From: Pseudomonadota bacterium
GTDB taxonomy: Bacteria; Pseudomonadota; Gammaproteobacteria; Steroidobacterales; Steroidobacteraceae
DNA: 39,027 nucleotides
NCBI GenBank assembly: GCA_023428645.1
Contig: JAEYXD010000045.1
Coordinates: 1-39,027, forward strand
Reading direction: 5' to 3'
A program made the position numbers and the translations under genes. Shown here one piece after another: positions 26,987 to 34,367 of the stretch. The notes under the pieces were generated by a model that worked only from the letters and a program-made list of their open reading frames with translations, was not told the DNA's origin and searched no databases. The stretch's first letter is position 1. Each line of letters starts with the position of its first letter.

Positions 26987-28390
26987 CTACAGTTTGCGAA
27001 CGTCGACGAGATGTCCCGCGACGGCTGCCGCGGCCGCCATCGCGGGGCTCATGAGGTGCGTGCGGCCGCCGCGCCCTTGACGACCTTCGAAGTTGCGATT
27101 CGACGTCGAGGCGCAGCGCTCGCCGGGCTCCAGACGATCGGCATTCATCGCGACGCACATGGAGCAGCCCGCCTCGCGCCATTCGAAGCCGGCTGCCGTG
27201 AAGATTCGATCGAGCCCTTCGGCTTGCGCCTGATTGCGCACGGCGGTCGAGCCCGGCACGACCATTGCGCGGACGCGCGCCGCCACCTTGCGGCCGGCGG
27301 CGACTTGGGCCGCCGCGCGCAGATCTTCGATGCGGCCGTTCGTGCAGGAGCCGATGAAGACGCGGTCGATCGCGATGTCCTGCACGGCCATTCCGGGGCG
27401 CAGGTCCATGTAATCGAGGCTCGCGCGAATGCGATGGCGTTGGACGGGATCGACGGCGGCATCGGGATCGGGGATGCGCTCGTCGATGCCGACGGTCAGA
27501 TCGGGATTCGTGCCCCACGTCACTTGCGGCTGGAGCGCGGACAGATCCAGTTGCACGCTGCGATCGAAGGTCGCGCCAGGATCGGAGGGCAGGGTGCGCC
27601 AATAGTCGAGCGCCCGTTCGAACATCTTCACGCTCGGCGCGAACGGCCGGCCTTCGAGATAGTCAAACGTCGTTTCGTCCGGCGCGATGAGCCCCGCGCG
27701 CGTGCCGGCCTCGATCGACATGTTGCACAACGTCATGCGCGCTTCCATCGACATGGCCTCGACCGCCGAGCCGCGGTATTCGAGCGCATAGCCGGCCGCA
27801 CCGTCGGAGCCGATGGACGCGATGAGGGCGAGGGCGACGTCTTTCGCGCTGAGCCATTCGGCCAGGCGGCCTTCGAGCCGCACTTCCATCGTGCGCGCGC
27901 TTCGCTGCGGCAGGCATTGTGTCGCGAGCACGGTCGCGCATTCGCTCGCGCCGACACCGAAGGCCAGCGCACCGAACGCACCGTGCGTCGAGGTGTGGCT
28001 GTCGCCGCAGACGAGCGTGATGCCCGGCAGCGTGAATCCAAGTTCTGGGCCGACGACGTGAACGATTCCTTGCCGCGCGTCGTCGAGCGGGATGAAGGGG
28101 ATGCCATGACGTTCGGTGTTCGTCCGCAGACGCTGCACCTGATCGCGCGCGAGCGGATCGGCGATCTCGACGCCACGGTCGGTCGTCGGCACGCTGTGAT
28201 CCGGAACCGCGAGATGCGTGAGCCGGCGGCGCGGCTCGAGGCCCTTGGCCTCCAATCGCCGGAAGGACTGCGGCGTGCTCACCTCGTGGAGGATGTGGCG
28301 ATCGACGTAGAGCAGCACGCTGCCGTCGCTGCGTTCGCAGACGACATGCGCGTTCCACAACTTCTGATACAAGGTCAACGGTGTGTTCAT
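26987..28390 (-). CDS. leuC: LeuC-like large subunit of an aconitase-family hydro-lyase
   Basis: A 467-residue [4Fe-4S] enzyme, one residue from the length of E. coli LeuC. The three cluster ligands are C349 in FIGSCTNGR and C409 and C412 in AGCSMCVAMN, two positions from the E. coli ligands. 'CGDSHTSTHGAFGALAFG' and 'RNFEGRQGRGGRTHLMSPAM' are further family blocks. With the LeuD-like subunit it forms a complete hydro-lyase. By sequence it looks like 3-isopropylmalate dehydratase, but the surroundings (CoA-transferase, C-C lyases, monooxygenase) suggest use in degradation of a related dicarboxylate. The start codon overlaps the preceding alcohol dehydrogenase stop (ATGA). Confidence 0.92.
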   Translation of the reverse strand: MNTPLTLYQKLWNAHVVCERSDGSVLLYVDRHILHEVSTPQSFRRLEAKGLEPRRRLTHLAVPDHSVPTTDRGVEIADPLARDQVQRLRTNTERHGIPFIPLDDARQGIVHVVGPELGFTLPGITLVCGDSHTSTHGAFGALAFGVGASECATVLATQCLPQRSARTMEVRLEGRLAEWLSAKDVALALIASIGSDGAAGYALEYRGSAVEAMSMEARMTLCNMSIEAGTRAGLIAPDETTFDYLEGRPFAPSVKMFERALDYWRTLPSDPGATFDRSVQLDLSALQPQVTWGTNPDLTVGIDERIPDPDAAVDPVQRHRIRASLDYMDLRPGMAVQDIAIDRVFIGSCTNGRIEDLRAAAQVAAGRKVAARVRAMVVPGSTAVRNQAQAEGLDRIFTAAGFEWREAGCSMCVAMNADRLEPGERCASTSNRNFEGRQGRGGRTHLMSPAMAAAAAVAGHLVDVRKL

Positions 28391-29424
28391 GCGTCGCTCA
28401 CTTGAATGATGACGCGGCCCACGTCCGCGGCGTGCTCGCCGCTCAACAGCGCGAAGGCGTCCGCGGCGCGTTCGAGCGGGAAGCGCGCGGCGATCGTCGG
28501 TTTCAGATCGATGCGTCCGGCGGCGATCAACGCGAGCGCCTGCTCCTGATGATGACCCGCGCGAATGCCGACGATGCGCAGCTCCCGCTGCACGAGATCC
28601 CAGCCCGTCAACGGGATCGCGGCGGTGCCGCCGGTGACGGCAACGGCTCCTTCCATGCCGGCGACGGCGAAGGCTTGTTGCAAGCCCCAGGCGGAGGCGG
28701 TCGTCTCGATCACGAAGTCGAAGCCGTCTGGCGTGCTTGCCAGCGCGAGCGGCGAGACGTCCTCGTCGTGCCGGCTGAGCCGTATGATGCTGCGTGCGCC
28801 AAGCTGCGCAGCCAAGTCCGCGCGCTTGCCGGTGCCGCCGATCGCGACGACGTCGTAACCGAGCGCGACCGCGGTCGCCACCGCGCTGAGTCCCATCGCG
28901 CCGACGCCGATGACGGCAAGGCGCTGGCCCGCGGCGATGCCGAGCTTTTCATAAGCATTGAGCGCGTCGACGATGCCCGCGAGCATCGCGCCGTCTTCGA
29001 AGCTGAGGCTCGCGGGCAGGCGCGCGAGCTTGCGCGAGGAAACCAACGTGTACTGCTGACAACACGATTGGCGGGGGACTTTCGAATACGCCGGGTCGAG
29101 GCACAGGTTCGTCTTGCCGCGCTGACAATTCCTGCAAGCGCCGCAGTGATCGAGCGCGAGCGCGCAGACGCGATCGCCGATCGCGACTTGCGTGACGCCG
29201 GCGCCGACCTCTTGCACCACGCCCGAGAAATCCGCGCCGATGCCGACCGGATACTCGGCTACATAGCGTCCGCCGCGATTGAGGTAGACGCCCACGTCCG
29301 TGCCATACGGCGCATACGCAACGACCCGCACGAGCACTTCGCCCGGACCAGGGCGCGGTATCGGCAGATCGAGAATGTTGATCTGTGCTGGTCCCGTGAC
29401 GCGAGCGGCGCGCATCGATGCCAT
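28387..29424 (-). CDS. MDR-superfamily alcohol dehydrogenase with altered catalytic zinc site
   Basis: A 345-residue medium-chain dehydrogenase. The ATG at 29424 shares a base with the bicupin stop (TGATG); the frame is open far upstream, but that part is a shadow. The GroES-like half keeps the structural zinc lobe (C94, C97, C100, C108 in 'DHCGACRNCQRGKTNLC'). The Rossmann half has VIGVGAMG. The catalytic zinc ligands are not normal: the usual GxCGTD Cys is Y40 ('APYGTD') and the GHE motif is GAD (A64, D65). It may therefore work without catalytic zinc, as quinone-oxidoreductase-type or enoyl-reductase MDR enzymes do. It probably uses NAD(P)H on a carbonyl or activated double bond. Substrate unknown. 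Confidence 0.85.
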   Translation of the reverse strand: MASMRAARVTGPAQINILDLPIPRPGPGEVLVRVVAYAPYGTDVGVYLNRGGRYVAEYPVGIGADFSGVVQEVGAGVTQVAIGDRVCALALDHCGACRNCQRGKTNLCLDPAYSKVPRQSCCQQYTLVSSRKLARLPASLSFEDGAMLAGIVDALNAYEKLGIAAGQRLAVIGVGAMGLSAVATAVALGYDVVAIGGTGKRADLAAQLGARSIIRLSRHDEDVSPLALASTPDGFDFVIETTASAWGLQQAFAVAGMEGAVAVTGGTAAIPLTGWDLVQRELRIVGIRAGHHQEQALALIAAGRIDLKPTIAARFPLERAADAFALLSGEHAADVGRVIIQVSDA

Positions 29425-30167
29425 CAAATGCCTCGCGGAAGCTGCCATAGGATGAACGTGCAGCCCGTTACCGAGCTGTCCGCGTCGAACGCTTCCATAC
29501 CCGCCGGGCCCTTCGTGTAGTCGGATGCTTCGAAACCCAGTCCTTGACCTGTGATCGAGCCATCGATCACGAGCGCTTCCCAGGAGGTATCGCGGCCGGC
29601 GAGCGGCTCGGTGCCGCGCGCCCAGCCTGCCGGAACCTCGACCGCGTAAGTGCACGCGCCCGACACTGGGTTCGCGCTCAGCGGCTTGATGCGCCAGCCC
29701 GCGGGGAACTGCTCGCTGTCGCGCGCAGCGAGGCTTGCGACCGTGAGGTGCTTGATGTGGCCGCGAGGATCCGTAAGCGGTTGCAGCGGATACTCGTCGT
29801 CTTCGGCCGGCTCGTGGACGAGCAGGAGCTCGAGCGGTCCGTCGCTGCGGATGATCGCGAGCGCGCCTTCTTCCGAGCGCTCGTCGTGTCCATGCACGAC
29901 GAGCGCAGGGCGGTAGAAATAGTCGCCGGCATGCCAGTAATGCTTGCCGCCGACGGTCACCGAGCCCGACCACATGTACACCTCCTCGAAGGCGTAGTGG
30001 TAGTGCGCGATGCCGCCGCCGCGCCAGCCGCGCGGAATGTCGACGACGGAGGTGATGTACCCGGTGTCACCGACGCGTCCGAGAACCTTGCGGCGCAGTC
30101 CGTGAGTGCCGAGCTTCTCCCATTGCAGCTCGCTCGGCCGTACGCGTGTCAGAGTCGTCTGTGTCAT
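29424..30167 (-). CDS. Bicupin metalloprotein A
   Basis: A 247-residue protein from ATG 30167, with AGGTG about 10 bases upstream; a GTG at 30176 is in frame but has no ribosome site. The first cupin has a full metal set: H55 and H57 in 'AHYHYAFEE', E61 or E62, and H92 in VVHGH. The second half is cupin-like ('GWARGTEPLAG', 'WEALVIDGSI') but lacks His ligands. It is homologous in length and layout to the bicupin at 33595-34341. Possible roles are a dioxygenase, an isomerase or a lyase acting on a pathway intermediate, or a sensor. It sits 12 bases after the racemase-like gene and overlaps the dehydrogenase start. Confidence 0.82.
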   Translation of the reverse strand: MTQTTLTRVRPSELQWEKLGTHGLRRKVLGRVGDTGYITSVVDIPRGWRGGGIAHYHYAFEEVYMWSGSVTVGGKHYWHAGDYFYRPALVVHGHDERSEEGALAIIRSDGPLELLLVHEPAEDDEYPLQPLTDPRGHIKHLTVASLAARDSEQFPAGWRIKPLSANPVSGACTYAVEVPAGWARGTEPLAGRDTSWEALVIDGSITGQGLGFEASDYTKGPAGMEAFDADSSVTGCTFILWQLPRGI

Positions 30168-30179
30168 CGCGGGCACACC

Positions 30180-30953
30180 TCAGAATTCGGACATGAGGCG
30201 GCCGAATCCGTCGACGCGATCGTTGATGCCGTTCGCGCGCAGCGCGTGCCAGTACGTCGCCGTGTTGATCGCGATCACCGGCTTGCCCAGCCACCACTCG
30301 GCGGCCGCGGCCAACCGGATCGCCGAGAGGTTCGTGCCGGCCTGGATGATTGCGTCGACATCGTCGCCATCGAGCGCCTTGAACGTATCGCGCACTCGCT
30401 CCGGCGACACCTCGGCGATCGAGATCCACGACGGACACTGCAGCGGCACGTCGCGCACGGTTTCATAGCCGTAGTCGGACAGGAAGTTGCGCACTTCGGC
30501 ATTCGCGGCAGGGTAGTAGGGCGAGAAGAACGCAACGCGCTTCACGCCGCCATAGGCCTGCAGCGCGGCCACGACCGCCTCGGCGCCCGTCGTCACCTTC
30601 AGGCCCGAGACTTCCTCGACGCCCTCGCGCCATTTGCGGCCGCCTTCGGCGCCGCCGAAGAACGTGACCGCGGACATGCCCATGACCAGATAGTTCGGCT
30701 CGCAGGTGAGCACGGCGCGGACCGCGTCGAGCGTGTTGTTGCTGATTTCCCAGGCGCCCGCCATGAAGGTCTCGTTCGACACCGCCTGGCGATTCGGTAC
30801 GAGGATGCGGCTGTAGTGATTCGTCACGCCCGCGGGACGGAGGTCGTCGAAGTCGGGCTGCACGACGGTGTTCGTCGACGGTCCGAGCACGCCGAACTTC
30901 ATACGAGGGCCGAGCGAGTCCGCGCTACGGCGTTTTGCGTTGCTATCGGTCAT
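30180..30953 (-). CDS. Maleate isomerase/arylmalonate decarboxylase/Asp-Glu racemase-like protein lacking the expected catalytic Cys
   Basis: A 257-residue protein. 'KFGVLGPSTNTVVQPDFDDL' (residues 19-38) is the start motif of maleate cis-trans isomerases and arylmalonate decarboxylases. In those enzymes catalysis uses Cys in one or both of two loops. Here the first loop reads GMSAVTFFGG (residues 92-101) and the second QAGTNLSA (204-211), neither with Cys; the only Cys are at 84 and 173. The fold is therefore clear, but the reaction may differ (Ser/Thr-based isomerase, decarboxylase or non-catalytic). Its ATG overlaps the monooxygenase stop (ATGA). Isomerisation or decarboxylation of a ring-cleavage dicarboxylate would fit the context. 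Confidence 0.82.
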   Translation of the reverse strand: MTDSNAKRRSADSLGPRMKFGVLGPSTNTVVQPDFDDLRPAGVTNHYSRILVPNRQAVSNETFMAGAWEISNNTLDAVRAVLTCEPNYLVMGMSAVTFFGGAEGGRKWREGVEEVSGLKVTTGAEAVVAALQAYGGVKRVAFFSPYYPAANAEVRNFLSDYGYETVRDVPLQCPSWISIAEVSPERVRDTFKALDGDDVDAIIQAGTNLSAIRLAAAAEWWLGKPVIAINTATYWHALRANGINDRVDGFGRLMSEF

Positions 30954-32143
30954 TGAATGGCCTCCGCCTCTTCGAGGCTCTTGAACATGGATTGGCGCAG
31001 CAGATACTCACGACGCTGCGCGGGGTCTTTGCGAATGGATTCGAAGCGCGCAAGGCGCTGCTGCTGGTACTCGGCCATGCCTTGCTCCATGAAGATCTTG
31101 TTTTCGATCGTCTGGGCCTGGATGAAGCTCTGCGTCACGGCGCGACGCTGCCGATTGAAGCGATCGAGCAAGCTTGCGTCGCCGCCCTTGCAAAGGACCT
31201 GCTCCAGCTTCTCGGTGAGATTCCATGCGTCGTGGATGCCGCTGTTCATGCCGAAGCCGCCGAGCGGATTGTTGAGATGCGCCGCATCGCCGATGAGGAG
31301 CACGCGCCCCTGCACGAAGGTCGAAGCGACTCGCTGGTGGACGCGATAGATGCCGCGATGCGAGGTCGTGACCGGACGCTCACCGACGATGCGCCGAAAC
31401 ACGCTCGCGACGTTCTCGTCACCGATCAATTCCTCGTCGCTCTTGTCCACGCTCGCCGGCACGAGCACGCGCCACAGGCTCGGAACGCGCAGCAATACGA
31501 GCCACTCTTCCGGATCGGAGATGTAATTGACGTAGGCGAGGTCGGGAATGACCTCTTCGATCGGAAACGCCGTGGACAGGCTGACGAACTTCTCCTCGTA
31601 GGTGAAGCCGTCGAACGTGACGTCGAGGCTCTTGCGAACGGCCGAGCGTGCGCCGTCCGCGCCGATGACGAACTTCGCCGCGATCTCGCGCGTCTCGCCG
31701 TTGTGCTCGACGTGCGCGATCGCTTCGACGCCGTTCTGAGTGACGCCGGTGCAGCGCGTGGAGAACTGCACTTGCGCGCGCGGATGCTCTTCCAGACGCC
31801 GCGCGAGCGCCATTGCCAGATAGTACTGCTCGCATTGCAGCCGAAACGGAAAGCGGGCCTTGTCGGCGATTTCACTCATGTCGAAGTCGATCACCTGGCC
31901 GGTGCGACGATCGCGCAAGTGATAGACCGGGGCCTTCAGCCCGCGCTCGATCAGCTCGTCCGCGACGCCCAGTTCATCGAGCATCTCGAGCGTCGGTGCG
32001 TGAATCGTCGAGGCGCGCAGATCGTGCGCGCAAGACGCCGCCGCTTCGCAGAGCGTGACATTGATGCCCATCTGCGCCAGACGATATGCCGTGACCGTGC
32101 CGACCGGTCCCGCGCCTACTACCAATGCATCAGTACGCTGCAT
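30950..32143 (-). CDS. FAD-dependent aromatic-ring-type monooxygenase (PHBH/MhpA fold)
   Basis: A 397-residue flavoprotein. The ATG at 32143 is chosen because GGAG lies 5 bases upstream; a TTG six codons earlier is rejected. Three flavin motifs are in order: VVGAGPVG (residues 8-15), FVIGADGARSAVRK in the middle (DG motif), and 'VLLIGDAAHLNNPLGGFGMN' (GD motif). This is class A: NAD(P)H reduces FAD, and one oxygen atom is inserted into an aromatic or enol substrate. It is the second gene of the leftward array, 33 bases after the MFS gene, as expected for the first committed step after uptake. Length is that of PHBH-type enzymes, without the MhpA C-terminal thioredoxin-like domain. Confidence 0.92.
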   Translation of the reverse strand: MQRTDALVVGAGPVGTVTAYRLAQMGINVTLCEAAASCAHDLRASTIHAPTLEMLDELGVADELIERGLKAPVYHLRDRRTGQVIDFDMSEIADKARFPFRLQCEQYYLAMALARRLEEHPRAQVQFSTRCTGVTQNGVEAIAHVEHNGETREIAAKFVIGADGARSAVRKSLDVTFDGFTYEEKFVSLSTAFPIEEVIPDLAYVNYISDPEEWLVLLRVPSLWRVLVPASVDKSDEELIGDENVASVFRRIVGERPVTTSHRGIYRVHQRVASTFVQGRVLLIGDAAHLNNPLGGFGMNSGIHDAWNLTEKLEQVLCKGGDASLLDRFNRQRRAVTQSFIQAQTIENKIFMEQGMAEYQQQRLARFESIRKDPAQRREYLLRQSMFKSLEEAEAIQ

Positions 32144-32176
32144 TCCTTCTCCACACTTCAATTGCGATGTACGGGG

Positions 32177-33433
32177 TCATCTGTTCGAGGATTGGGGTGC
32201 CAGGTCGGCAGGCCCCGCGGTCCTGGACGCTTGCGAGCGCATGAACAACGCACCCGCGACGAGCGCCATGGCGATCATTGCGCAGTTCAAGATGAAGGCG
32301 ACTCGATACGACCCGAACGAGTCGTAGAGGTACGCGCCGATCCAGACGCCGGAGCCCGACGAGATCGCCTCGAACACGATGAACGCGCCGGTCATCTTCG
32401 CGAGATTCGGGCCGGCGAAGTAATCGGCGATGACGACTTGCGTCAGCACGAAGCAGCCGGCCCAGCCGAGGCCGACGAGCACGAGGCTGGGCAGGACCGC
32501 TCCCGGCAAGGCCGAGGTGAGCAGCACCGCGCCGACGAGCAGGGCAAATTGCTGACTGAGCCATACGGACTGCAATCCCCAGCGCTCCGCGGCAGCTCCG
32601 ACGAGCACCTTCGCGACGAGGCCGACGGCGAAGACAGTGCTCAGGCCGGCGGCGGCGAGTTGCGCGCTCAGGCCGATGTCGCTCAGATAGAGGAACAGGT
32701 TGAGCAGAAACGATGCCGAAGCGAAGAAGACGCCGAACGTCGCCGACGCGAGCAGGAACAGATTCATCGGCGATCGCTTCACGATCGAGCGCGGAGCGGC
32801 TTGCTGTGTGGAGTTTCCCTGCGCGTCCAAGGCCGCCGCGGCGGCGCGCGGCGCACGGCGAAACAACAGATAGGCCACGAGCGGCGCGATGATCAGCGGC
32901 AGCAGCATCAGGGAGTGCAGCGCGCCACGCCAACCCGACACTTCGTTCAAGAAGACCGCGATGCCCGGCAGTAGCGCCGAGCCGAGGCTCGTGCCGGAGA
33001 GCGCCGCCGACGTCGCGAGAATCTTGTGGGAGGTGAAATACTCGCGCACGAGGACGACGATGATCACGACGTGCGCGCTGGCGTAGCAGGGGCCCATGAG
33101 CGCGTAGAGCGCATACAGTTCGCCGATCGTGGTCGCACGGCTGTATAGAAAGAGCACGCCCGCGAGTCCGCACAAGCCGAGCAGGACGATGATGCGCGGC
33201 GAGACGCGCTGGATCGCGAAGCCGATCGCGAGCCCGGAGATCCCGGAGGAGATCAGGAAGATCGATTCGCGAAACTTGAGATCGGCGCGGGAGATGCCGA
33301 GCTCAGCGAGCAGCGACGCGTCGAGCGTCGGCAATGCCGAGGTGATCGTGCCGTGAATGACGATCATCACGAGCAACAATCCTGCGACGACCCACCAGCC
33401 GTCGCGATTCGCTTTGTTGAATGCTGACCACAT
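32177..33433 (-). CDS. MFS transporter (12 membrane segments)
   Basis: A 418-residue inner-membrane carrier. The ATG at 33433 is chosen because AAGGA lies about 10 bases upstream and the first membrane helix then starts near residue 13; the longer frame to 33646 adds a soluble stretch that crosses the divergent promoter region. About twelve hydrophobic helices are visible, split by a central cytosolic loop near residues 195-225 (Ala- and Arg-rich). Conserved MFS features include a Gly-rich helix 2/3 region and 'GWAGCFVLTQVV' late in the protein. It resembles MFS carriers for organic acids such as the oxalate/formate and monocarboxylate groups. As first gene of the catabolic array it is probably the importer. 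Confidence 0.88.
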   Translation of the reverse strand: MWSAFNKANRDGWWVVAGLLLVMIVIHGTITSALPTLDASLLAELGISRADLKFRESIFLISSGISGLAIGFAIQRVSPRIIVLLGLCGLAGVLFLYSRATTIGELYALYALMGPCYASAHVVIIVVLVREYFTSHKILATSAALSGTSLGSALLPGIAVFLNEVSGWRGALHSLMLLPLIIAPLVAYLLFRRAPRAAAAALDAQGNSTQQAAPRSIVKRSPMNLFLLASATFGVFFASASFLLNLFLYLSDIGLSAQLAAAGLSTVFAVGLVAKVLVGAAAERWGLQSVWLSQQFALLVGAVLLTSALPGAVLPSLVLVGLGWAGCFVLTQVVIADYFAGPNLAKMTGAFIVFEAISSGSGVWIGAYLYDSFGSYRVAFILNCAMIAMALVAGALFMRSQASRTAGPADLAPQSSNR

Positions 33434-33455
33434 CTGAGTTTGTTCCTTGGAGCTG

Positions 33456-33477
33456 AATATAGGTTCGCGAAAGAACC
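33456..33477 (-). promoter_or_regulatory. Candidate -10 box and overlapping operator for the leftward operon
   Basis: On the minus strand TATATT (33461-33456) matches five of six bases of the -10 consensus and ends 22 bases before the MFS ATG. Directly upstream of it is the inverted repeat GGTTC-N6-GAACC (33462-33477), containing the palindrome TTCGCGAA, which lies in the -35/-10 spacer. No good -35 is visible, as expected for an activated promoter. Confidence 0.4.
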
Positions 33478-33530
33478 GAGAGCTATCGGGAATCACCAGT
33501 TTTTCCGCCAGCCGAAAACTCGCGCAGTCT

Positions 33531-33553
33531 GCGTTTGGTACAGACGTAAACGC
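33531..33553. promoter_or_regulatory. Operator-like dyad GCGTTT-N11-AAACGC in the divergent region
   Basis: GCGTTT (33531-33536) and AAACGC (33548-33553) form a perfect 6-bp inverted repeat with an 11-base centre. Further half-sites GCGCAG (33522-33527) and CTGCGC (33553-33558) flank it. Its position midway between the two divergent start codons and its symmetry fit a binding site for a dimeric regulator serving both operons. Confidence 0.45.
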
Positions 33554-33570
33554 TGCGCTAACGTCGCAAG

Positions 33571-33592
33571 CCTCGTTTATGCGAGGACAGGA
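33571..33592 (+). promoter_or_regulatory. Small hairpin covering the ribosome site of bicupin B
   Basis: CCTCG (33571-33575) pairs with CGAGG (33582-33586), loop TTTATG. The right arm contains most of the AGGA (33584-33587) lying 7 bases before the GTG start at 33595; a second AGGA at 33589-33592 is too close to be ideal. The stem could limit translation of this gene. Confidence 0.3.
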
Positions 33593-33594
33593 AC

Positions 33595-34341
33595 GTGCGA
33601 CCGCTGACAGAAATTCTCGACGTCGACGCTCTGGAGTGGCAGCCACTCGGACCGCCCGGCTTGTATTCGAAGATGCTCAACCGCGATCCGGAGTCTGGAG
33701 CGCGAACGGCGTTGCAACGCATGGTGCCAGCTGATGGCTACCAAGCGCCGTCCGTCGCGCATTACCACACGACGTATGAAGAGATCATCGGCATCAAGGG
33801 GCGCTTCACCTTCGACTCGAAGCGCTGGATTCAGCCGCTCTCGTATGTGTTCCATCCGCCGCTCTGCGTGCATGGATTCAAGAGCGTCGTTCCGGAGGAA
33901 TCCTGGTTTCTATCGCGCGTCGAGCACGACCTGGATTTCACGTTCGTCGAGCAGCCGGCCAATAGCGACATTTATCCGGTCAACGGTGTGCAGCCGACGC
34001 GCGGCATCCAGGCGCTCGTCGATCCGTTCGCGGAGCGCGGCGCCTCGCCGGTGAAGTGGGCGGACAGCGAGGTGCCGGTCGAATGGTGCGCGCTCAGCGC
34101 GCATCCCAAGACGGGTGAAGGATCAGCGCTCGTACGCATTCCGAGCGGCTGGCGCGCGAACGTCGCCGGCGCCGTCCAACACAAGTATCTCGAGATCTTC
34201 GTCCTCGAGGGGGCGTTGGAGGTCGACGGCGCATCGATGCGGCGGCACTTCTATACCTACCGACCCGAAGGCACCTTGCCGCGCGTGATCTCGAGCGCGG
34301 CAGGCGCGCTGATCTACATGAATTTCGGCCCGACGCACTAG
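33595..34341 (+). CDS. Bicupin metalloprotein B (GTG start)
   Basis: A 248-residue protein beginning with GTG; no upstream in-frame ATG fits. The first cupin has H56 and H58 in 'AHYHTTYEE', E62 or E63 and H93 in CVHGF, the same ligand layout as the bicupin at 29424-30167. The N-termini also align ('ALEWQPLGPPGLYSKML' against 'ELQWEKLGTHGLRRKVL'). The second half is again cupin-like without a clear His set ('IPSGWRAN', 'EIFVLEGALEVDG'). The pair looks like diverged paralogues acting on related compounds. It is the first gene of the rightward unit, 26 bases before the lyase gene. Function is unknown; a metal-dependent isomerase, dioxygenase or hydrolase is possible. Confidence 0.82.
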   Translation: MRPLTEILDVDALEWQPLGPPGLYSKMLNRDPESGARTALQRMVPADGYQAPSVAHYHTTYEEIIGIKGRFTFDSKRWIQPLSYVFHPPLCVHGFKSVVPEESWFLSRVEHDLDFTFVEQPANSDIYPVNGVQPTRGIQALVDPFAERGASPVKWADSEVPVEWCALSAHPKTGEGSALVRIPSGWRANVAGAVQHKYLEIFVLEGALEVDGASMRRHFYTYRPEGTLPRVISSAAGALIYMNFGPTH

Positions 34342-34367
34342 CGTCCATCCCACCTGTTGTTGAAGTC

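Noticed and set aside
26915..32974. Plus-strand open frames of 496, 379, 470 and 679 codons opposite leuC through the MFS gene
   Set aside because: All lie wholly opposite genes with recognised active sites and show the same shadow composition.
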